Assembly: GCA_963855995.1 (NCBI GenBank)
Contig: OY979717.1
Span: 45,963,044-46,027,043, forward strand
Length of the DNA stretch: 64,000 bases
Reading direction: 5' to 3'
Source: Muricea muricata
Lineage: Eukaryota > Cnidaria > Anthozoa > Malacalcyonacea > Plexauridae
A program made the translations under genes and the position numbers. Below, in pieces: positions 53,309-64,000 of the stretch; positions within the stretch are counted from its first letter, which is position 1; every line of letters begins with the position of its first letter. Below the pieces are notes generated by a model. The model was given only the letters and a program-made list of their open reading frames with translations. It was not told the origin of the DNA and did no database searches.

Positions 53309-56300
53309 TTAATATCCATAAGGTAATGTCTTGTAGTTGTCTTTGATGACACGTTTGTTATACACAATACGATAATCTTTCTTCATACGTTTTGTCTGAA
53401 TTTCTTTCGTTTTGGGTATTTCTGGTGATTCTGAACGGAATGTCTACCGAGACTTGCCCCGTCACACCACACTCTCCCCGTAGGAACACCAATGCACAAA
53501 TCACATCGAAATTGACTACTTTGACTTCGGTTTTTCCGGCATTGGTTTTGTAACACTAATTCTTCGGACCACCTGACGCAAATACCGTGATGCGCTCGCC
53601 TCCTAATTTATCCGTTAAATCACAGAGTTACCCAATCGAGGTTAACGTTCGTGTTGTCCAGGTTAGCTGAGATAGATGACCGAGTCGGTATCATAGTGCA
53701 GCACGCGTTCTTGTAGCATGTCGAGCTCATGAAAGTTGGAGTCGAGCATACGCGGTGGTGAACGCGGCAATGACCACATTGGTTTTGGGGTCGGGTTGAA
53801 TGAACTTGTCGCCAAACTCGTATCGGATTTCCATGATTTCATCACTCACCAGATTGGCATGGAGCACGGTAATTTCGTCGGACGTCAAGTAGTCAAACAA
53901 CAGTTGTGGGTCGTCAATCTTCTCGGTCTTTACCAAATTCGATCGTTGCGCAAATTTACCCCAAAACGAGTTCAGCATGAGTTTAGCCAATGCACGTAAT
54001 CCTGGGTTGTAAACAATTTTGGTCGGATCCAATTGAATGCCTTGATTTTGCAAAATATCATTGACGTACCATTGCTTTTGTTCGTCGGTGACGCAATTCT
54101 TAGGATAACCGCTTGCTTCCAGCTTGATCTTGGCGAACGTGTCAATATATTCTTTGAATAAGGTATCGGTTTTTTGAGGGAAATGCCACACTTCGTGCAA
54201 TTGGACGATCCGATGGCCTTTCTCCAAAGCTTTCATCACTTCGACACTGCACCACGTTCCTTGAATAGCTCTTTCGGCATTGGAATGTGCGCACGGGGTC
54301 TGATTGCCGGTATCTGCCACGTTTTGTACAAGGCGAACATCAACTTGTCTTGAGCATGATACGGAAGAACGGGATGGAATAAACCGCGAGGTGGTAATAC
54401 CGTGCATTTGAGCAACTCGAAATAGTTGGAAACGTCCTCGTTAAAATTCTCGGTAATAATTTCTGGGTGACCTGCAGGTACGGCTTTGGACCGGTTGACA
54501 TGAGGGTATAGGCTGGTAAAGTCCACGTACTTGATCTGTTCGTCTCCTTGACAACGATTGTACAATTTCGGGGCGTTGGCTCGACCACCGTACAAAGCAT
54601 CACGTGGCTCTAACGGGTCCGCAATATGGTAATGATCAAAGTAATATTTCATGTCTTCGTCATTATTCAATTCCCGGTTGACGTCGCATTCCCATATTTC
54701 CACGACGTTGTAGCCTTGACGTCTCGAGTGCTCGATCTTTTCCACGGTAGAACAATGGAGTTCCTGCATGGTTTTGCCATTGACCGGGTTCACGGTATCG
54801 CGAGCGTAACATCGTGGACATCCGTGCCAGAAACAGCCGTGGACTTCGTAGGCCGCGTGCGTCTCTTCGTGATAACCGTCAAGCAAATAGGGACCAACAC
54901 GTTTCTCGCCACCGTTACGTGCGTGTTGGATATAGGTTTCGTTCTTTTCGGCCATGTACGAGAGCCATTTATGGGCAAACAACGATTGCTTGTTCTTGGG
55001 GCAATATCCCAACGGTGGAATAATAGCGATCGTATCTTTTAGGAGGTAGTTAGTGCGATACACGAGATGGCAGGCCGACGCGATGGTGAGTATTGTAAAC
55101 GGATCGATGTCTGTGACGTTATGAAACAGTTCGCCAAATTCTAGGCAGCACCGTCGGAGAATATCGAAATCTGAACGACAGTACGTTACGATCTCTTCTT
55201 GAAAGTTGAACACGTAATTTCTTTCTTTCTTCGTCGCGTGCCATGCCAAAAACGTTTCTCTGTGTTTTGGATTCATTCCGTTTGGGTTGTAGTAGGGCGC
55301 AGGTGGAATGGGGCCAACGTAACTCTCGTTTTCTTTCTTGTTAAAGAGGTGAGGAAAGTACCCTTTAGCGAGTTCTTCAATCCTAAAGCTTTTCGGGAAG
55401 TTGGCAAGTTTGATGGGAATGAAATTGAGCGAGTCCACGAACCGGATGTTAAACATCTCCACCGTCAAACTAAACACTTCAGCACCACGGATGATCACAG
55501 CGTACTTGACCCCGTGCTCACGTAAATACTGGACGACAAAGTAAGTATCATACCCTTGGAAGTTGTGGGCCATGACCGTACAGTTGGCATGTTCGGTCGT
55601 GAACAACCATTCGCAGAATTCGTTCCGAGTATTGTCGCCTTGGAAAATCCATTCATCATCAGCCTCGTTTTGAACAATGCATAAATTCGGTTCGTGGTTC
55701 CCGTTTTCTTGTCGACACTCGAAATCAAAGAACAATAACTCTTGCAACGATTCTTCAACCGGCTCGTCTTCGGGTTCTCGATCGTTCGCCTTGCCGACAA
55801 TCCGTATCGAAGAAAGCCGACACGTTGTACCCGTTTTCGGGTACTTCTTCTTCTTGCTCTTCTACAGAACTTGTTTTTCTCTTTTTTGTCTCAGGCTGAA
55901 TAAAACATCGATGTCCTTCGGTTCGCAACAATTTACCACAAATCTAGCACTTTTTCAGTCCACATTGATGTTTCTCGGGCACTTGTTTAAAACGTCGAAA
56001 GGCTTTTTGACATTTCGTACATTGGACTAGACTTTGGCAAACGGACCGTCCATCGCCTCTAGACTGTTTATGCTGTTCGTAACACTGCTGGCTCTTGAAC
56101 AATCGATGACAATCGTGACAAGTTTGCCAGGACACTTCAGTGCACTCGGAAGGAAACCCACAACGTTTGCATGCATTCGGGCACCGATGTTCTTTCTGAT
56201 GATCGTAAGCTTTTTTGCACGTATGGCAATAGTAAACGCGGGCAAAAAACCCAGGCATCTTGGTGATGACGTCATAATGATTGTTGTGCATGTACAGGTA

Positions 56301-57373
56301 AATCTTCTTGTCTTTCTCTGGGCGTAGATGATTTTATTGCCGTATTCTTTGGACACGATACTGCTCTGATAATCGGCAAGGTAAGCCTGAAATTGTTTCG
56401 CTTGCTCGAGTCCACACGGAGCAAGAGGCACGCCCGCATTTTAGTGGAGTTCTTGTGCCAAACGCGTTTGCATCGTTTTCCGGTAATCCGCTACGTACTT
56501 GTACTGCGGGTCGCTATCAACCTTGGCTTTGGCAACTAGGAGGGCTCGCGCCATACATAAATCATCGTCGTTCTGGATTCGGACGATCGATCTCTTTTTT
56601 TGTAGATGCTTTTCGAGATTGATTTCACTTCGTTTACTGCCTTTACTACCGCTCGGCATGCTGACATGAATCACATTAACATCCACGGTATCGTTCAATC
56701 GGAATTCTTGATTTGATTGAATGACGCGTTGAAACTCGGCAAGAATTCGCTCAGTCGTTAAACGGTGAGGAGTCATGAACGGAAAAGTAATAGGATATTC
56801 CAACTGGGTTGAATGCAGTATGAGACGTACTTGATCTTGTGGTGAAACGCCGCCAATCGTCTCATCCAATATCTGCTGGAATACTTCATGTAGTCGATCG
56901 TGGAGACTCGAAATTTCAAGGTCAGCAAAAGCATTGGTGAACCGAACACGATAATTCATACCGGTCGTTCTAAACTTTTTAATGTTCACTTGCGTGACGC
57001 TTCCGATGTTAAACGGTCTTTCATCATCTTGGCCACGGCCGATTTGCACAGGCTCGTCATCGCCATCCAGCATTTCATCATAAGATCTTTTCTCCCCCCG
57101 GTTCAGTTGCAATGCATCATTCATTTAGACAGGCTCATCACCATCCATCATTTCATCATACGACATCTTTTCCCCACGCTTAGCCTGTAGTATAACTTCA
57201 TCGTTATTCCATTCACGCAAAAACCGTTCCCGTTGTTCCGGCGTCCACGTATCGATAAGGTCGGGTGCGAGTCCCAACTGCTCGTTTTCTATACGCCATT
57301 CGCTTATCCGCTAGAAAATTTCCATTTGCCTTTCAAATACAAGCCGTTGCTCCTGCTCAGTGAATGTATGCAT
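53309..57373 (-). pseudogene. polB: Polinton protein-primed DNA polymerase B, many breaks
   Basis: The reading frame can be followed from an ATG at 57373 (MHTFTEQEQRLVFERQMEIF) to a stop at 53309 ([15 protein letters not shown], then YKTLPYGY), about 1,350 codons. Parts in order: an N-terminal region with a duplicated RGEK-SYDEM segment; a Cys/His zinc-binding array (YYCHTCKKAYDHQKEHRC ... CKRCGF ... CHDCHRLF) near 56230-56000; the exonuclease with LFFDFECRQENG, MAHNFQGYDTYFV and YCRSDFDILRRCC; the polymerase with DFTSLYPHVN, LMLNSFWGKFAQRSN and YDTDSVIYLS. Stops at 57311, 57125 and 56441; frameshifts near 56310, 55820, 54300 and 53750; the segment between 53660 and 53400 is also broken. Confidence 0.9.
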
Positions 57374-57504
57374 TCTCTGCAGAGAATTTAACTCCGCTAT
57401 CGTGTGACAATTGATTATTTTTTTATCTATATTCAATGTTTTTCCGATGAACGATAAATGCACTGTGCCAATTCTCGCCGAAAAACCCGTATTTATAACT
57501 CTGC

Positions 57505-57640
57505 ATCATGACGTCGCCGTGCGCACACCGTGCGCACATGCCAAACGCTCTAAACCAATCACAGATAAGCATACTAACTATGACGTCGTGAGGTGTGCGC
57601 ACACCGTGAGGTGTGCACACACATACACACTATATAAACC
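57505..57640. promoter_or_regulatory. Divergent promoter module, right
   Basis: It contains GACGTC twice, the palindrome GTGCGCACACCGTGCGCAC-type sequence twice (about 57520-57537 and 57593-57620), CCAATC (57555) and a TATATAAA box at about 57632. The ATG at 57689 lies about 55 bp to the right; the polymerase start (57373) lies to the left. It holds the same set of parts as the left module. Confidence 0.6.
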
Positions 57641-57688
57641 AACTCATTACTATTCATTCCACAAACAAATACAAACACTCATCTCAGA

Positions 57689-58081
57689 ATGAACACTTTC
57701 AACTCAACCGAACAAATATTTTGGGCAAATAATCTAAACGTCATTGAAGTTGTGCCTTGGGAAATAAAAAACTTATGCAATCTACTGAATGCTGTATTCT
57801 CGGAAGCTGTTGGTCATGAAGTGGATAAACTTCGTCAGGAAAAGTGTTGTGGTTGTGAAGTAAATCATCCGAGTCAAAGAAGGCACGAATGTCTCATGAT
57901 GTCGAAAGAAGAAGGATGGTTAATGCATGGTCTGGAAGCCATTGAAAGATTTATCAAACATGAAATTGTATGGAAACAATTCGTCGAAGCTATTCGCGTT
58001 ATGAAGTTGAACTACCATGAATATGCTGCAGAACATTTCAAAAACTTAACCAAAAACTGCGAGGCAACCCTAGAGTTCTAA
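57689..58081 (+). CDS. Polinton accessory protein with Cys/His motif, 130 aa
   Basis: ATG 57689 opens a clean frame of 130 codons. After an N-terminal helical part it has C-C-x-C-x3-H-P-S-Q-x3-H-x-C-L-M (KCCGCEVNHPSQRRHECLMM) at residues 53-72, then a mainly helical C-terminal half (AIERFIKHEIVWKQFVEAIR). The motif is shared with the gene at 52021. The promoter module with TATA is directly upstream. Intact, unlike the polymerase on the other side. Function unknown; zinc binding is plausible. Confidence 0.6.
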   Translation: MNTFNSTEQIFWANNLNVIEVVPWEIKNLCNLLNAVFSEAVGHEVDKLRQEKCCGCEVNHPSQRRHECLMMSKEEGWLMHGLEAIERFIKHEIVWKQFVEAIRVMKLNYHEYAAEHFKNLTKNCEATLEF

Positions 58082-58574
58082 CCCTAGCTGTTGAGAAAAG
58101 GAACATTTAATCGGAACACAAACGATTTCCTTAGCAAGTTATGTATATATAAAAACACTGTATCTCGTTATAAACTTTGTAAAATTGACATCGATAATGT
58201 TTGTAAAATTTTCATATTGTCAATACATTTTTCACTCAAACATAATTTTGTACAGACAATGATGTATACGAAAGATCACTTTCATCGCAATACAAAAGGT
58301 GAATACAATATGTATTTTTTTCTCTGTTGCTTTAAAGTTTTCTTGTTGTTAGGCAAATGCATGACAGGTCAATGTGTTACTTGTTAGGATAATTTGACCA
58401 TTGATCTCTCTCTGGAAGAATTAATACTAGAGAAGCATGTATAACACACATGTTTCTCCAGTACTCTCCCAACATTTACCGCGTTCATTATTTAAGAAAT
58501 AGAAAACTATAACTATAACTCTGTAATATCAACTCAACAAATGTTTTAAATTGTTCAACGCGTGCGTTTGTTCT
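58082..58574. other. Non-coding stretch
   Basis: No gene. The words CTCTC(C/T)CAACATTTACCGCG at 58467-58485 and TTAAGAAATAGAAAAC at 58492-58507 resemble 2243-2262 and the neighbourhood of 2206, hinting at a dispersed repeat shared with the left end of the window. Confidence 0.35.
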
Positions 58575-58862
58575 TTACTCATTGTTCTCGTGTTCTTCTG
58601 GAACAGTTTCTTTAATTCGTTGCCCAGCATTCACTGCAGCATGTCTTGTCGGTTTACGGGTTAAGTTTTGCTTCTTCAGATCTGCGATCTCATGAAAGTC
58701 TAAAGGAAACAAGTGTTGGACAGTTGGAGTGTCTAGTTGATTCCTTCCTGTACGAACTTTAGCAGCCCTGACGACTACGTCTTTCACGACGTTAATTCCT
58801 AATGGCATACCTAATTTTAAGAATTTTTTATTAGTGCACATTAGTGCACAAATTCGCGCCAA
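58575..58862 (-). pseudogene. LTR retroelement C-terminal domain fragment (DUF5641-like)
   Basis: On the minus strand it reads LKLGMPLGINVVKDVVVRAA, KVRTGRNQLDTPTVQHLFPL and a hydrophilic tail ending at 58575. The pattern V-V-R-A-A-x-V-(R/K)-T ... Q-x-L-(F/Y)-P-L is that of the small beta-barrel at the end of BEL/Pao integrases. Nothing of the upstream polyprotein is present, so it is an isolated fragment and belongs to another family than the element at 27-45 kb. Confidence 0.5.
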
Positions 58863-58982
58863 TTTGGGTGGAATTTGGAATAAATGCGGCGTATCTGAGG
58901 CATGCTACTTTGAAAGAAATTATGATTTGGGTTGTTGAAATCACATTTGAGGACACATTTACTGAAAAATTTTTACAACTGC

Positions 58983-60828
58983 TTAACACTTTATTGACTT
59001 CGTCTTGACCCCTTCTTCAGCTTCTCCATTTTGAGGGCTGTCGTCTTGCTGGAAAACTTTGCTGAACCTTTCTTGCTCTCCCGCTTTTGTAGTGTTCCTT
59101 GTCCTGTGTTCTCTTTCATCCATCCATTGAAGAGTTGCAGGTCTTGGATCAAAACTACATAGAGGTGGCATATTCATATTTATGTAGAGGTAGTCACTCA
59201 TCGTTTGACGTTTCAAGGATGATCTGCAAATTGATTTAACCTTGTTGTACAGCAAAATGACTCTCTCGCAATCAGCAGAATGTGGCTTGCATACGAGAAT
59301 TCTACCAAGCACGACAGATACTTTTTGATAATATTGTTCATTGCCTGCATTCAAAATATTCTGTAGGACTGTGTGGGGATTGGTTTTTGGTAGCTCATTG
59401 CACTGTTGCAATTCTTGAAACTCAACTGCTAGATCTGCCAAGCTGAGGTCGGGAGCAATAGAGCGGTGAATATCTCTTATTTGATTCTCATTTGCTGTGA
59501 ATTTTGTAAAAGGGGTAAACGATTTCGAAACGTTTTTGTCAAATTGAAGTCTTATGTCCATAAACTCTCTTAGAGCCAAAATCGATTCATTTCGTATAGC
59601 ACTAAACTCTCTACGGTCGGTTACGTATAGATTGGCTTCAGGATTGCGCCTTTTCTTCTCCCAAAGCTCAGTGTCACAGAATGTATTTTCTTCTTCATTG
59701 GACCTTTCTTTGAATGCTTCTTCCCATCCACCTAACAAAGGGCTTGTACTCAACTTATCAATACTTTTCTGAAACTTTTCTGCTTCTGGCTCAACATGTC
59801 AACAATGGTAAGTGAATCACGTTGGAGCTTCTTTTGAAAAACTTTAAGAAGAAAAAGCAAATTAGCAACAAAGCACATCATAAGGATATTATCTTTATTT
59901 ATAAGAAGTATCAAAATTTTTTTCTCTTCGGTATCATGCTGCTCCTTACCAAACTTTACAAGGGCTTGCCAAGAGCACAGAACTGCATCAAGAAGAGCAG
60001 CGGTAAATTCTGACCATCTAACTTCAAAGTATTTTGGAATACGATGAACGGTTAAATTTTCTTTTGCCCCGACTTTCTCTAAATCAGAAGTGCGCTTTGC
60101 GGACGCCTGAAAAAATGTTGCAACCCCAGATAGCTTTTTACCAAATGCTCAATCTCAGGCACACTCTTACACAAATCTTTATACGCGTTTGCAGTTGAAT
60201 GTACAGCACAAATAGATTTAAGGAGAGGGAAATTAACATCAAGTTTTTCTCTCTCATGATCAAGCAGTTTCCAAAGTCCATTGAATTTTCCAGTATTTTT
60301 AGCTTCTCCATCTGTTGATACATGATTAACAAACTTCAGAACTTTGTCAAAACCAACAGTATCACTGGCACCCATTTTAAGTGCTTGAAGATGACCAGCT
60401 GCTCCAGACTCTGTCACATGTCCAATACCTATAAATTTCAGATCTTGTTTTCCATCTTTGTTTATTGTGTTGAGGAGCATGTATTCATTATCCTTTTGAG
60501 TTTGGTCCATAGATGCATCACAGCGAAAAGATGCAGCAATATATGAATCAATTTCCTCCTTAATTCTTGGTAAATCAGCAGATACTATAGTACGTAAACG
60601 TTCTTGCACAACTGATGGTCTAATATATTGCAGGTCAAAATTTGAAGCACTGTACGATTCAAATGGCTTATTGCAATCGAAGTCATAAGCCATTTTTGCA
60701 GCAATTACCCTTGATGGCCAGGAAAAGGCAGATGATGTTAAGCATTTTGCATCATTGTAGACATGAATGATTAACGATCCAATTTTATTGGCTAATTGCT
60801 GGCGTTGTGAGTTGACCATTGCAAGCAT
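58983..60828 (-). pseudogene. hAT transposase, KIAA1586-like, broken
   Basis: The first frame (60828-60079) carries YIAASFRCDASMDQTQKDNE (first catalytic Asp), IGIGHVTESGAAGHLQALK, VNHVSTDGEAKNTGKFNGLW (second Asp) and SICAVHSTANAYKDLCKS. The middle (60078-59760) is in several frames with IPKYFEVRWSEFTAALLDA. The last frame (59753-58983) has VVLGRILVCKPHSADCERVI, LLYNKVKSICRSSLKRQTM and DYLYINMNMPPL, the hAT C-terminal dimerisation region. At least four frameshifts or stops. No terminal repeats were located. Confidence 0.8.
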
Positions 60829-61085
60829 TACAGTAATACGTATTAAGTTTTTCCGGTTTGTCCTCTAATCTTTCGATAGCGTATAGGCCCTGCATACTAC
60901 ACGCCGATATCTTGGTATGAATTAATCCCTTGCATTCTTGTGGTGGGCAGTTTGCTAGTGGTTGGGGGAGGGGTACCCATTACAATGAATCTTTTACAGC
61001 CGTAGCATTTCCTTCGCATCTTCCTGATTAGTCGTCTCCATGTCGGTATCCAATATCTTTAGCGAACTTGGGTCATTGTCAAAAC
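60829..61085. other. Non-coding spacer
   Basis: No gene. Contains GGTTGGGGGAGGGG near 60960. Confidence 0.4.
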
Positions 61086-63438
<2,353 letters not shown>

Positions 63439-63445
63439 ATTATTA

Positions 63446-64000
63446 GTGAGACATCGAGCAGAGTGTCACGCTCTGTACATGTCTGCAGTTTTTTATCACA
63501 ATTTTATCGCTTGAATCACAAATATTTAAAGAAACTAAATATCATTAAAGGTTGTAATCATGATTCGTTCAAGTTTTATTCTCATGTTATTGGTTTGCGT
63601 CGCTTGTTCGTTCTGTGGGAAAGATTTTGTTACACTTGGTCGACATTCATGGCGATGTAAACAGCGAGTTCATCATGCAGAACAAGATCACTCTGCCGAT
63701 AATACAGGAAATCAAGCGCCCGTCATGAAATCTCCCAGTGTCGTTATTTCAAGCGGAAATGTAATAAAGTGTTGCTGTGGTAAAGTATGTAAAGGTGCGC
63801 GAGGTCTTAAGATGCATCAGCGCAGTTGTAGAGTTATACAAGGACTAAACACCGAATTGTGTACTGACATAGAGGAGCAAGGCAACTTTGAGACGGAAAC
63901 TATCCCCGAAATAAATCAATGTAATCAAAACGAAGCATCTATCGCAAACAATCAAAGTTTTCCAGATTTAAAAAAGGTATTAAACTTCCTAAAAGTAATT
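63446..64000 (+). mobile_element. LINE copy 3, 5' end, runs off the window
   Basis: Starts directly after microsatellite C with a 114-bp 5' UTR followed by the N-terminal zinc-finger ORF. It probably continues as a longer copy beyond the window. Confidence 0.65.
63560..64000 (+). CDS. LINE ORF, N-terminal zinc-finger part (incomplete)
   Basis: ATG 63560 opens a frame with no stop up to the window end (147 codons). It holds a first finger, CSFCGKDFVTLGRHSWRC, and a second, CCCGKVCKGARGLKMHQRSC, then a polar linker (TELCTDIEEQGNFETETI). Such paired fingers precede the reverse transcriptase in several cnidarian LINE families (from memory). The rest lies outside the window. Whether it is the same family as copies 1 and 2 cannot be tested from this window because the parts do not overlap; position and spacing suggest so. 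Confidence 0.6.
   Translation, partial: MIRSSFILMLLVCVACSFCGKDFVTLGRHSWRCKQRVHHAEQDHSADNTGNQAPVMKSPSVVISSGNVIKCCCGKVCKGARGLKMHQRSCRVIQGLNTELCTDIEEQGNFETETIPEINQCNQNEASIANNQSFPDLKKVLNFLKVI

Larger units (their letters stand above)
48907..58081. mobile_element. Polinton/adintovirus-type element, decayed and truncated
   Basis: It carries protein-primed DNA polymerase B, integrase tail, minor capsid, basic core-like and truncated major capsid genes on the minus strand, with small accessory ORFs on the plus strand in between and at both sides. No ATPase or cysteine protease gene was found; major capsid sequence stops abruptly and joins a repeat of the left flank, which indicates an internal deletion. 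True terminal inverted repeats were not identified, so both borders are approximate. Confidence 0.75.

Noticed and set aside
54626..56327. Plus-strand frames opposite the DNA polymerase B gene
   Set aside because: Antisense shadows; the minus strand carries the conserved polymerase motifs.
58091..58387. 98-codon plus-strand frame after the accessory gene
   Set aside because: Low-complexity Phe/Lys/Asn composition, AT-rich, no motif or promoter.

Overview
This is eukaryotic, AT-rich, repeat-dense DNA from a metazoan, most likely a cnidarian or another marine invertebrate. The evidence is GT-AG introns, discoidin (F5/8 type C) exons with matching intron phases, two families of Penelope-like elements (PLEs) with inverted arms, one family with a clear hammerhead ribozyme, and a Polinton/adintovirus-type element. 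The species assignment is inference. Almost nothing here is single-copy host gene. The window is a graveyard of nested mobile elements, most broken by frameshifts and stop codons.

Layout. 1-5.7 kb: fold-back elements, an OTU-like pseudogene and two weak candidate exons. 5.74-10.8 kb: a hAT transposon (15-bp terminal repeats) carrying a PLE fragment, which itself carries a Mutator-like MITE with a 9-bp target duplication and a tRNA-like core. 11.3 and 26.1 kb: two forward discoidin half-domain exons, probably the only identifiable host-gene exons. 14.3-18.2 kb: a PIF/Harbinger element with a frameshifted transposase and a Myb/SANT-like partner gene. 18.4-26 kb: Tc1 debris, a 185-bp tandem duplication, a palindrome made of ~22-bp units, and a decayed Ty3/Gypsy remnant.

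27.2-45.2 kb is one BEL/Pao retroelement on the minus strand. It is split in its integrase by a 1.6-kb fold-back element, and between protease and reverse transcriptase by an antisense Ty3/Gypsy element (31.26-42.71 kb). That Gypsy gag gene is split by a chain of insertions separated by (AT)n tracts: a 2.9-kb terminal-repeat element with a spliced SAM-domain gene, and two head-to-head PLEs. A CR1/Jockey-type LINE sits further inside the Gypsy element.

45.3-48.9 kb is a Tc1/mariner-superfamily element with perfect TA flanks, a DDE transposase and an opposite-strand accessory protein with a zinc-knuckle-like motif. From about 48.9 to 58.1 kb is a Polinton relic: protein-primed DNA polymerase B, integrase tail, minor capsid protein, basic core-like protein and a truncated major capsid protein, plus several small accessory ORFs. 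It has repeated CRE/GTGCGCAC/CCAAT/TATA promoter modules at both sides. 58.5-60.9 kb holds a retroelement tail and a second hAT transposase pseudogene. 61-64 kb is a head-to-tail series of one LINE family, each copy starting inside the (ATT)n tail of the previous one.

Candidates for undescribed biology: microsatellites serving as repeated landing pads for unrelated elements, the SAM-gene element with dense TTTGAGTAA/TTACGCAA subterminal motifs, the two-gene Tc1-like element, and the shared promoter module and shared Cys/His motif in the Polinton accessory genes. All family names rest on motif recognition by eye; no database search was run.
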